Shown piece after piece: positions 1 to 6,557 of a DNA stretch of 10,046 nt. Source of the stretch: Flammeovirgaceae bacterium (GTDB lineage: Bacteria > Bacteroidota > Bacteroidia > Cytophagales > Cyclobacteriaceae); the NCBI GenBank assembly GCA_003229495.1, contig QIEB01000390.1, positions 1 to 10,046 of the forward strand. Reading direction: 5' to 3'. The notes beneath the pieces were generated by a model. It was given only the letters and a program-made list of their open reading frames with translations, did not search any database and was not told the DNA's origin. The translations under genes were made by a program, and so were the position numbers. Within the stretch, counting starts at the first letter, position 1; every line of letters begins with the position of its first letter.

Positions 1-250
1 GTGGTGTTACCCCCAATCCCAACAACAAGGACTCGTCGCGATAGTAAATCGAAAGAAAATCTTTTGGTAACAGGTGCATTGAAGCCGCCAGTTGTATAGC
101 CTCGTGGCCTCTGGAAGTGCTGTGTACGTACTTACCGCAAATGGTCTTTTTCTCCTCATATAACCTCGACATCCTGGCCGAAGTACACATTAACTGGTAC
201 GCCTTGAATAAAATAGTCCGCTTTATCTTATGCCCTGTGGTAGTGCTCAT
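1..250 (-). CDS. 2-oxoacid (branched-chain) dehydrogenase E1 component, N-terminal part
   Basis: This is the first 83 codons of a gene that leaves the window at base 1. It starts at an ATG at 250-248 and reads without a stop to the edge; an in-frame TGA lies about 40 bases upstream. The visible protein contains TSRGHEAIQLAA at about residues 47-58, followed by LPKDF and YYRDESLLLGLG at the end. That is the N-terminal pattern of E1-alpha subunits of thiamine-diphosphate 2-oxoacid dehydrogenases, closest in memory to branched-chain oxoacid dehydrogenase proteins in which alpha and beta subunits are fused. Such enzymes decarboxylate 2-oxoisovalerate-type acids and pass the acyl group to the E2 lipoyl domain, supplying branched fatty acid precursors. 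Whether this copy is fused cannot be seen because the thiamine-binding region and any beta domain lie outside. No Shine-Dalgarno sequence precedes the start. It is divergent from hemF. Confidence 0.85.
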   Translation of the reverse strand, partial: MSTTTGHKIKRTILFKAYQLMCTSARMSRLYEEKKTICGKYVHSTSRGHEAIQLAASMHLLPKDFLSIYYRDESLLLGLGVTP

Positions 251-385
251 GGGTGGTTGTTTGTTACTTGCCGGCCGATAGCCTCAGGCGCTTAAAAATA
301 CCAAAATACTGCCAAAGCGTTTATTAATGTGGACGCTTTTTGATAAGTTCACCCTAAATTACGGGAGATAAATAAAGTAGGGAAT
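251..385. promoter_or_regulatory. Divergent intergenic region with inverted repeat at 314-320/333-339
   Basis: This 135-bp gap separates the start of the minus-strand dehydrogenase E1 gene from the start of plus-strand hemF, so promoters of both must lie in or near it. The one structured element is a perfect 7-bp inverted repeat, AAAGCGT at 314-320 and ACGCTTT at 333-339, with a 12-base spacer. It could be a regulator site or a hairpin in the hemF leader; the T-run after the right arm resembles a terminator but would be misplaced between divergent genes. I found no convincing match to the Bacteroidota promoter pair (TTG near -33, TAnnTTTG near -7) on either strand, and no coding remnant in the six frames. 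Confidence 0.4.
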
Positions 386-1309
386 TTGGAAAAGAAAGAT
401 ATTGCCAACTGGTTTCAAAATCTACAAAAGGAAATTTGTCAGGGGTTGGAAAAAGTTGACGGGCTAGGTAGATTCATCGAGGATATCTGGAAACGTCCCG
501 GGGGCGGTGGAGGTAAAACCCGGACTATCGTCAACGGAGCGGCTATTGAAAAAGGGGGGGTCAATTTTTCGGAAGTATACGGTAAGACTCCACAGAAGTT
601 ACTGGATACCTTAGAACTCGTTAATACGAATTTTTACGCGACCGGAGTAAGTATTGTTTTACATCCCAGCAGTCCGATGGTCCCCATTATTCATATGAAC
701 GTACGTTACTTTGAAATGAGCCCCTCGTCATCAGATAACAGCGGAACTTGGTGGTTTGGTGGCGGCATCGACCTTACCCCCCACTATATTGATCTTGAAG
801 ATGCCAGGTTCTTTCACCAAGAATTAAAAAACGTTTGTGATCAGCATCATCCTAGCTACTATAACGAGTTCAAAAAATGGGCCGATGACTACTTCTATCT
901 TAAGCACCGGGAGGAGACCAGAGGGGTGGGCGGCATATTTTTTGACCGGTTAGCCAATAACCATGAGTTTACCAAAGAAACCAGATGGGGCTTCATACAG
1001 GACCTGGGACTTGCCTTTCTTCCAATTTATAGCCATCTGATATTAAACAATAGAAATAAATCTTTCGGTGATCGCCAAAAAAATTGGCAGCTGATACGCC
1101 GTGGCAGGTATGCAGAATTCAACCTGATCTGGGACAAAGGCACTAAATTCGGGCTTGATACCGGAGGACGCACAGAATCGATATTAATGAGCCTGCCACC
1201 TCAGGCAGAGTGGCACTATAACCATCAGCCGGAAGCGGGGACTCCCGAATACCAAACACAAGATGGACTTCGAAAGAACATCAATTGGATCGATGGAACA
1301 AGTGTTTGA
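386..1309 (+). CDS. hemF: Oxygen-dependent coproporphyrinogen III oxidase
   Basis: HemF performs the aerobic oxidative decarboxylation of coproporphyrinogen III to protoporphyrinogen IX in the cytoplasm, a late step of haem synthesis. The 307-residue product has the family's full length and conserved blocks in order: RPGGGGGKTR (37-46), EKGGVNFS (55-62), HPSSPMVPIIHMNVRYF (93-109), GGGIDLTP (125-132), the signature WADDYF-LKHREETRGVGGIFFD (165-187), and RRGRYAEFNLIWDKGT with GGRTESILMSLPP (238-272). The start is taken as a TTG at 386: an in-frame TAA lies at 344-346 and no ATG or GTG lies between, while the N-terminal sequence DIANWFQNLQ fits the family right after the TTG. A weak purine-rich stretch (GTAGGG) sits directly before it. 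Its last 17 bases overlap the phosphatase gene, so the two are probably one transcript. Presence of this enzyme implies oxygen exposure. Confidence 0.97.
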   Translation: MEKKDIANWFQNLQKEICQGLEKVDGLGRFIEDIWKRPGGGGGKTRTIVNGAAIEKGGVNFSEVYGKTPQKLLDTLELVNTNFYATGVSIVLHPSSPMVPIIHMNVRYFEMSPSSSDNSGTWWFGGGIDLTPHYIDLEDARFFHQELKNVCDQHHPSYYNEFKKWADDYFYLKHREETRGVGGIFFDRLANNHEFTKETRWGFIQDLGLAFLPIYSHLILNNRNKSFGDRQKNWQLIRRGRYAEFNLIWDKGTKFGLDTGGRTESILMSLPPQAEWHYNHQPEAGTPEYQTQDGLRKNINWIDGTSV

Positions 1310-1889
1310 ATTTGTCGACCACACCGATAAGGACTTGTTGCTGTTCCTACATAACCAAAGCAGTCCCTTCATGGACACGGTCATGGCGGGAATTACAGAA
1401 AAATACAATTGGTTACCATTGTATTTATTACTGCTGGTGGCATTATTTCGACAATTCGGATGGCAAGCCATTTACAGTATAGTTGCAGTAGTAATACTGG
1501 TTACATTGAGCGACCAGATAACCTCTTCCTTGATTAAGCCATTGATTGGCAGGTTTCGCCCCTGTCATGACCCTGAGATAGGTCATTTGGTCAGGATTGT
1601 AACAAAATGTGGAGGTCTTTACGGATTCGTCTCCTCCCATGCCTCCAATAGCTTTGCGGTAACTACCTTTTTTCTGCTACTTTTTAAAGATACTCATAGA
1701 TATGTGTGGGTTTTGATAATCTGGCCTTTGGTGGTATCGTATAGCAGAATTTATCTTGGTGTGCACTATCCTTTAGATATACTGGGAGGAGCATTGATAG
1801 GGATTCTCCTGGGATGCATTGTTTATACAGTAACTAGCAAACTCTCCGCTAAGGTTCCTTTTGGTTTCACCCCTGTCAGGCACAGATAG
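1293..1889 (+). CDS. PAP2-family membrane phosphatase
   Basis: A 198-residue integral membrane protein of the type 2 phosphatidic acid phosphatase family. All three catalytic motifs are visible: K-x6-RP (K82 to P90), SSHA (114-117, a variant of PSGH that keeps the histidine H116), and SR-x5-H-x3-D (S151, R152, H158, D162). Hydrophobic segments at about 41-53, 60-76, 120-132, 137-150 and 164-181 fit the usual multi-pass core. Members remove phosphate from lipid phosphates such as undecaprenyl pyrophosphate, phosphatidate or phosphatidylglycerophosphate; the substrate cannot be chosen here. An upstream in-frame ATG at 1263 would add 10 residues, but the ATG at 1293 gives the typical N-terminus, just before the FLHN-x-SSPFMD segment usual for the group. 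It overlaps hemF by 17 bases. The last few codons coincide with the end of a possible acyl-CoA synthetase remnant on the other strand, so its C-terminal tail may have been altered. Confidence 0.92.
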   Translation: MEQVFEFVDHTDKDLLLFLHNQSSPFMDTVMAGITEKYNWLPLYLLLLVALFRQFGWQAIYSIVAVVILVTLSDQITSSLIKPLIGRFRPCHDPEIGHLVRIVTKCGGLYGFVSSHASNSFAVTTFFLLLFKDTHRYVWVLIIWPLVVSYSRIYLGVHYPLDILGGALIGILLGCIVYTVTSKLSAKVPFGFTPVRHR

Positions 1890-1996
1890 TGTGCACTCCC
1901 CTGATATAATGATATCATAGAACCTCTACCTAATATTTTATAGCTATCACCATTTTTTATCGCAATATCTCCGGTTCTGAAGTAACCATCCGCTCT
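1875..1996 (-). pseudogene. Frameshifted remnant of an ANL-family acyl-CoA synthetase (MatB/ACSF3-like)
   Basis: Read on the minus strand from 1996, one frame gives RADGYFRTGDIAIKNGDS then YKILGRG (to 1922). This is the hinge region of AMP-forming acyl-CoA synthetases: the DG(F/W/Y)F-x-TGD motif and, at the correct 12-residue spacing, the GR motif. After a one-base shift near 1919-1921 the reading continues as YDIIISGE (1919-1896), matching the DIIKSGG segment that follows GR in malonyl-/methylmalonyl-CoA synthetases, and then CTLSVPD, which may be a decayed form of YKLSALE. Nothing resembling the N-terminal 350 or so residues or the C-terminal lid is present. The similarity begins exactly at the stop codon of the DUF1593 gene (1997-1995), so that point looks like a recombination junction. 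The motif match is seen in the sequence; the family subtype is recalled and not searched. Confidence 0.7.
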
Positions 1997-3074
1997 ATTT
2001 ATTATACAGTTTGTTCAATTTTCGTAAATGGTATTCATACATTTCATCGCGTTTGGTTAGAAAAGAATTCACTCTGGCTTCATAAACTTTATCAGCGTTT
2101 TCCCATGTTTCGCAAGGATTTTCATAGTTCCATTCAAATCCTCCTGAATAATCAGTATAGAAATTAGCACGCGATTCAGGAAATGGTCTGATAAATTTAC
2201 CTGCCCAATTATCTTCAGTTGGATCATCAAGGTTTATCCCCGGTTGTATCATATATAAAACTGTAGGTGTGTCGCCGGCCCGGAAATAATGAACCCAATC
2301 GACAGTATCTATAACTTCCCTAATCTGAGCCCCTAACTCCCCGAATTCTTCCAATTGTTTCAACATTTGTTTTGGTTCTTCTCCTTTGAACATGCCATAG
2401 AACGACCAGTCATTTTCAAGCCACCATAAATCATCAAATCTTGAATCATTGAATATTTCATCTCGTCCCCGGCCATTCCAATTGATTATTCTACATTCTT
2501 CAGTTTTTTTTGTATTGGTAGCAATGGAAAGTACCCTCAGTTTCCTTGATATTGAAGGATCTTCAAAAAGAGCCTCCTTTAATACTATCATATCACCCCA
2601 TACTAAAATATAAAGAGGACGTGGATCTTCTTGCCTGGCCTCCATTATTATACTATTTACTGCTTCATTTTTAGATTCTTGTACCATGTTTCTCAAAGAA
2701 TCCGGATCAGGAAATCTCAATGATCTGAAGTTGTTATTAATATTAGCATAGTCGGCCTCGTAGGCATCTATCGCATTGTAAACTGCGGTAATACCGCCAT
2801 AGTTTTTAGGTTTCTTCCCTTTATATTTTTCAGATTCTTTGACGTCAAATCTGTCAAAGTTTTCAGGAATAATACTTTTGATGTCCAGCTCATTTGCAAA
2901 CCATAATACGTGGGACATCGATTGCATATCATCAGGATCACCACAGCATAAATTGATGTCCGTTGTTATGATGATCCGAGGTTTAGAATGGTCTTTTGAT
3001 TGGCACCAAACAGGTCCATAATTTGCAAATAATGCAAACCCAACAAAAACCCCTGTCAGTTTTTTTAGATCCAT
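1995..3074 (-). CDS. Secreted DUF1593 protein, nucleoside-hydrolase-like domain
   Basis: A 359-residue protein with an N-terminal signal peptide (hydrophobic core at about 7-18, cleavage probably near 24-28; C24 lacks a proper lipobox). Residues 32-70 read PRIIITTDI, then GDPDDMQSM and a conserved helix: the aspartate cluster D39, D46, D48, D49 corresponds to the calcium-binding aspartates of nucleoside hydrolases, and the fold is that of DUF1593/Sde0182 proteins. Further family marks are LYILVWGD (154-161), DRFD early in the domain, and GDTPTVLYMI with DNWAGKF in the second half. Most relatives I recall carry a C-terminal Ig-like domain after the R-x-DW segment; here the chain stops soon after, at LRKLNKLYNK. 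It may be naturally short or cut at the junction with the synthetase remnant. Activity is unproven for the family; association with extracellular glycan breakdown is plausible. It lies 34 bases after ribE and is probably last in the operon. Confidence 0.85.
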   Translation of the reverse strand: MDLKKLTGVFVGFALFANYGPVWCQSKDHSKPRIIITTDINLCCGDPDDMQSMSHVLWFANELDIKSIIPENFDRFDVKESEKYKGKKPKNYGGITAVYNAIDAYEADYANINNNFRSLRFPDPDSLRNMVQESKNEAVNSIIMEARQEDPRPLYILVWGDMIVLKEALFEDPSISRKLRVLSIATNTKKTEECRIINWNGRGRDEIFNDSRFDDLWWLENDWSFYGMFKGEEPKQMLKQLEEFGELGAQIREVIDTVDWVHYFRAGDTPTVLYMIQPGINLDDPTEDNWAGKFIRPFPESRANFYTDYSGGFEWNYENPCETWENADKVYEARVNSFLTKRDEMYEYHLRKLNKLYNK

Positions 3075-3108
3075 TTTAGTATGGAAAAAGTGTTCCCATA
3101 TTCTTGGC

Positions 3109-3708
3109 TTAATTAGTTGACCGGCTGTCCATAATGGATTGAATGTACTTTCCGACTAAATCGAACTCCAGATTTACCCTATCACCGGACTTCAAATCCC
3201 TAAAATTGGTGTGTTGGAAGGTATAAGGGATTACTGCTACTTCGAAAGACTTCTCAGAAATGTTAAAACAGGTAAGGCTCACTCCATTTACGCAAATGCT
3301 GCCTTTCTCTACTACCAGTGAATTGTTGCCAGGTTCATATTCAAAACAAAACTTCCAGCTGCCATCTTCGGAGTTCTTTTCTTTGCAAATTCCAGTCAGA
3401 TCTACATGTCCCTGTACCAAATGACCATCAAGCCTGCCACCCAGGACCATGGAGCGTTCAAGATTCATTAAATCACCTACAGTGAGGCCACCCAAGTTCG
3501 AGCGCTCCAGAGTTTCCGAGACAGCAACTACCTGGAAGCGGTCAGGACCATCCAGAGAAGTAACCGTCAAACAAACCCCATTGTGGGATACACTTTGATC
3601 AACTTTTAGTTCCGGAGCTATGTCAGACTTAATAGTAAAAACACGATTGCTCTTTTCTACATCAATTTGGGTTATTTCGCCCAGGGCTTCAATGATACCG
3701 GTAAACAT
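3109..3708 (-). CDS. ribE: Riboflavin synthase, alpha chain
   Basis: Riboflavin synthase dismutates two 6,7-dimethyl-8-ribityllumazine molecules into riboflavin and the pyrimidinedione precursor in the cytoplasm. The 199-residue protein has normal length and the diagnostic start MFTGIIEALG. Two lumazine-binding repeats are visible: repeat 1 (about 1-96) with HNGVCLTV (42-49), and repeat 2 (about 97-190) with VNGVSLTC (140-147). The GGRLDGHLVQGHVD block (90-103) joins them. It begins 11 bases after the GH106 stop codon and ends 34 bases before the DUF1593 start, so it must be read from the sugar-operon transcript or from a promoter inside the GH106 gene. There is no room for an FMN riboswitch directly upstream. 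A housekeeping vitamin gene between two secreted glycan-related proteins is unusual; both flanking genes are intact around it. Confidence 0.97.
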   Translation of the reverse strand: MFTGIIEALGEITQIDVEKSNRVFTIKSDIAPELKVDQSVSHNGVCLTVTSLDGPDRFQVVAVSETLERSNLGGLTVGDLMNLERSMVLGGRLDGHLVQGHVDLTGICKEKNSEDGSWKFCFEYEPGNNSLVVEKGSICVNGVSLTCFNISEKSFEVAVIPYTFQHTNFRDLKSGDRVNLEFDLVGKYIQSIMDSRSTN

Positions 3709-3719
3709 ATCATGGGAAT

Positions 3720-6557
3720 TTAGTAAAAATAATTGGACACTTGAATAGTTTTGATAGTTACCGGCCCCAACAATCCTGACTCAATCAAAGGAACTTCCGC
3801 CCAGGGAACGCGGGTTTGGTCACCAGGTAAAATTCCTTTTTTAGCAACCACTGTGCTTGAAATATTGGTATTGGTGTAATTTTCCCCAGTGATAGCATCA
3901 CCTGTCAGTCGGTTTGACCAGGTATTTGCAATTTCAATAGTCAGGTTGTTATCTCCTGGTTTTATAATATTTGTCACCTCAAACTTGTAGGGTTTTGACC
4001 AGGTTATTCCTATATGTTGGTTATTGAGCCAAACTTCACCAACTTTTGATAAATTGCCTAAATCAAGATAAATTTTACGATTGTCAGTTGAATTTGATTT
4101 AATATGGTATTGGAAAGTTTTTTTATAGGTTGCTATACCTGAAAAATATTTGACGCCTGCTATCTCTGAATTTGTCCATGAAGTTAATTCAGGGAAAACT
4201 ACTTTTTGGGGCGCTCCCCAATTTTCAGGAAAAAACAATTCCCATGCTCCTTCCAATACTTGAGATTGCACCAGGCTATCTTTCAACAAAAGAAATCCAT
4301 CGTTGGTAAACTCTAGAAGTGGCGGGTGTTGACCGTCAGTAGTTATCCGGGTATGGTGAGGTATTGGATCTGCTTTTCGCATGGCAATTAATTGCGATCC
4401 GAGGGGGGCCAAAGTGACTGGCATACTTATATATTCATTATTCTGATTGAAGATTTTAACAGAAATAATTTCACCGGAAACCGGGTCCCAAATCTCAGGC
4501 ACTTTGCCTTGCTGCCGGAAGCTGCATTCGCGCGAAACCCATTCATCTGAGGTGTTCCTGATAAAATAGAAATCAAGGTCATTCTTTCTATAATGAATAA
4601 AATCTAAAAGGAATGACTCTTTATCAGAATATTTAAAATCCGGAGGAACATTAAGATCATTCAACATTTCTATTGGTGAATTGTCTCCAACAATAATACC
4701 TCCCTTATCTACTAATTCCTGGAGTTTAACTGAAACATCCGGGTTGATTGTTTCTTCGTTTTCTAGTGCCAGCAAACTGAAACTTGCCCCATTTGATAAA
4801 ACAAGTTTCCCGTTTTTTACAGTGAGGTTATTTAAAAGGATTTCGGTATTTATAACTTCATAATCGTAACCTGGCCCTACCCTAAAATGAGCATTTTTAG
4901 GTGTTGCAGAATTTGGTATTTTATCGCCGTAATACCAGAGCACATCCGCCACAAAATCTGTCAGCTGAAAAACAGAAGAAAGCCGGGATAAATAATTGAT
5001 AAACGGCTTAACCTTTGGCCACCATACACGCTTGTCATTTATATGAGTACCGGCATGATATACATACCCGGGAAATCCTGAACCGGTTATATTATGGCTA
5101 AATCCATGAAATACCACCCGGTTCATCCCTTCACAAAATGCCCGGTCACCCTGTGGTTTAATGTCAAAAGGCCCTTCCTGCCAATGTTGAAAGGAAGTAA
5201 ATGCCTCTTCCTCAACAATCCCTTTTTCATAGATATGAGACGCGGCCGCAACTTCTTTTACTACACGTAAAATATCAATACTGTCTTTACCATTACTGTC
5301 CTGGTAATACCTGGAATGGTTTATCCAAAATTCGCCTCTGGGAATATCCAAAGCGCCAAGTGCCTTAAGGGGTTCTGCCGGTCCATTATAAAGAGGATAC
5401 CCCGGTCCGCCAGCTTCGCAATTAATCTTTAGACCATAACTGTTGCAAATCTCTTTCGCATTTTTATATAAGTTGTTTATAATTAATTCCGATAAAGTTT
5501 TTTTGAAATCAATTTGCGCCTTTTTTGTAGTCTCAGCAGAGAATAACTCGGGATCAAAAAATGAAGGAATAAGTTTAGCAATGTCGTATCCATTCACCTG
5601 TTTAAATTCTGATGCCAGAGTTGATGTCCAAACAAATCCACGTGCCTCGTAACTAGCCAGATAGAAGCTTTTTAAGGCAGTATCTCTAAAATCACCTAAT
5701 ACAGGTTCCAGTCGATTTATGATATGCATTAAGTGTGTGCGGACAGCAGCGGAATCAAAATGATCGACAGTCAGGCCGGCAGAAAGTGGACTCGGAAGCA
5801 CCAACTGCTGACCGGAATTGGAACAGACATACCGGTAAATTCCCCAGTTACCGGGAGGAGCGTTCCAGTTTAAAATATCCCTTTCCGAATCAAAATATTT
5901 ACTAACATTGATAATTTTAGCAGTATCGAGCGTTTTTTTTGTTATGTTGGCGGGAAGGGCTAAAATGGTTATTTCCTCATAATATTCAGGTTTTCCATTT
6001 TCTTGATATGAAATTATAGCTTTGTCGCTTCTGCCTACTATTGAGGATTTCGGGAAGTTGATTTCAGGAAATGGAACGTTGATGTTTTGTTTTGCCGAAT
6101 TGCCTTTCATTGTCGTTTTTGAAAAGTAAAGCGATTTTCCACCATGCTTTGGCTGGATCCAACTTCCTCCGGCATTCCAACTGCTTGCTAAATTTAAACC
6201 GACAGTCAAACCGAGTTCTCCTGCCAGGTCGATTACATATTTAATTATTTCCAATGACTCATCACTTAAAAAAGCCGGTCCTCCCGGTATCATAGTATCT
6301 TGTTTCTGGACTCCGATTTCGAAAATATCGAAGCCGCCAATACCGGCTTCTTTCATTGCCAGAAGTTCCTGCTTCGCCCTTACCGTATCAATGTTTCCGT
6401 TAAGGCACCACCAGTAAACTTTAGGTTTGGCGCTTGCCGTGGGATTTAGAAACCCTGCTTTTAATGTTTCATAAGTATGATCATCTGGTTCTTTGCTTTC
6501 ACACGAAAATTGAAATATGACTATGGCTGCAAGCAGTGTAATGACAATGGCCTTCAT
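3720..6557 (-). CDS. GH106-type (alpha-L-rhamnosidase family) lipoprotein glycosidase
   Basis: A 945-residue exported glycosidase. The N-terminus has a lipoprotein signal ending FQFSC, with C19 as lipidation site and acidic residues following (ESKEPDD), consistent with outer-membrane anchoring, possibly on the surface. The mature protein opens with FLNP-x6-PKVYWW-x2-NGN (36-55) and AMKEAGIGGFDIFEIG (67-82), the family 106 pattern. The central region has E381 in NCEAGGPGYP, RGEFW (407-411), EEEAFTSFQHW (449-459), and GMNRVVFHGFSHN (477-489); glutamates in the first and third of these are the best catalytic candidates. A jelly-roll domain like the GH2 sugar-binding domain spans about 770-895 (EVWLNNQHIGI, then IKPGDNNLTIEIANTWSNRL). 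Known GH106 enzymes remove L-rhamnose from pectic rhamnogalacturonan and related glycans; other specificities are possible. The start overlaps the isomerase stop (ATGA), so translation is coupled. Confidence 0.88.
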   Translation of the reverse strand: MKAIVITLLAAIVIFQFSCESKEPDDHTYETLKAGFLNPTASAKPKVYWWCLNGNIDTVRAKQELLAMKEAGIGGFDIFEIGVQKQDTMIPGGPAFLSDESLEIIKYVIDLAGELGLTVGLNLASSWNAGGSWIQPKHGGKSLYFSKTTMKGNSAKQNINVPFPEINFPKSSIVGRSDKAIISYQENGKPEYYEEITILALPANITKKTLDTAKIINVSKYFDSERDILNWNAPPGNWGIYRYVCSNSGQQLVLPSPLSAGLTVDHFDSAAVRTHLMHIINRLEPVLGDFRDTALKSFYLASYEARGFVWTSTLASEFKQVNGYDIAKLIPSFFDPELFSAETTKKAQIDFKKTLSELIINNLYKNAKEICNSYGLKINCEAGGPGYPLYNGPAEPLKALGALDIPRGEFWINHSRYYQDSNGKDSIDILRVVKEVAAASHIYEKGIVEEEAFTSFQHWQEGPFDIKPQGDRAFCEGMNRVVFHGFSHNITGSGFPGYVYHAGTHINDKRVWWPKVKPFINYLSRLSSVFQLTDFVADVLWYYGDKIPNSATPKNAHFRVGPGYDYEVINTEILLNNLTVKNGKLVLSNGASFSLLALENEETINPDVSVKLQELVDKGGIIVGDNSPIEMLNDLNVPPDFKYSDKESFLLDFIHYRKNDLDFYFIRNTSDEWVSRECSFRQQGKVPEIWDPVSGEIISVKIFNQNNEYISMPVTLAPLGSQLIAMRKADPIPHHTRITTDGQHPPLLEFTNDGFLLLKDSLVQSQVLEGAWELFFPENWGAPQKVVFPELTSWTNSEIAGVKYFSGIATYKKTFQYHIKSNSTDNRKIYLDLGNLSKVGEVWLNNQHIGITWSKPYKFEVTNIIKPGDNNLTIEIANTWSNRLTGDAITGENYTNTNISSTVVAKKGILPGDQTRVPWAEVPLIESGLLGPVTIKTIQVSNYFY

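Noticed and set aside
1890..1994. Bidirectional terminator between the convergent PAP2 and DUF1593 genes
   Set aside because: No GC-rich stem followed by a T-run was found; the 10-bp palindrome ATGATATCAT (1909-1918) is AT-rich and within the synthetase remnant.
3709..3719. Possible FMN riboswitch ahead of ribE
   Set aside because: Only 11 bases separate ribE from the GH106 stop, and no RFN-element-like conserved segments were seen in the gap.
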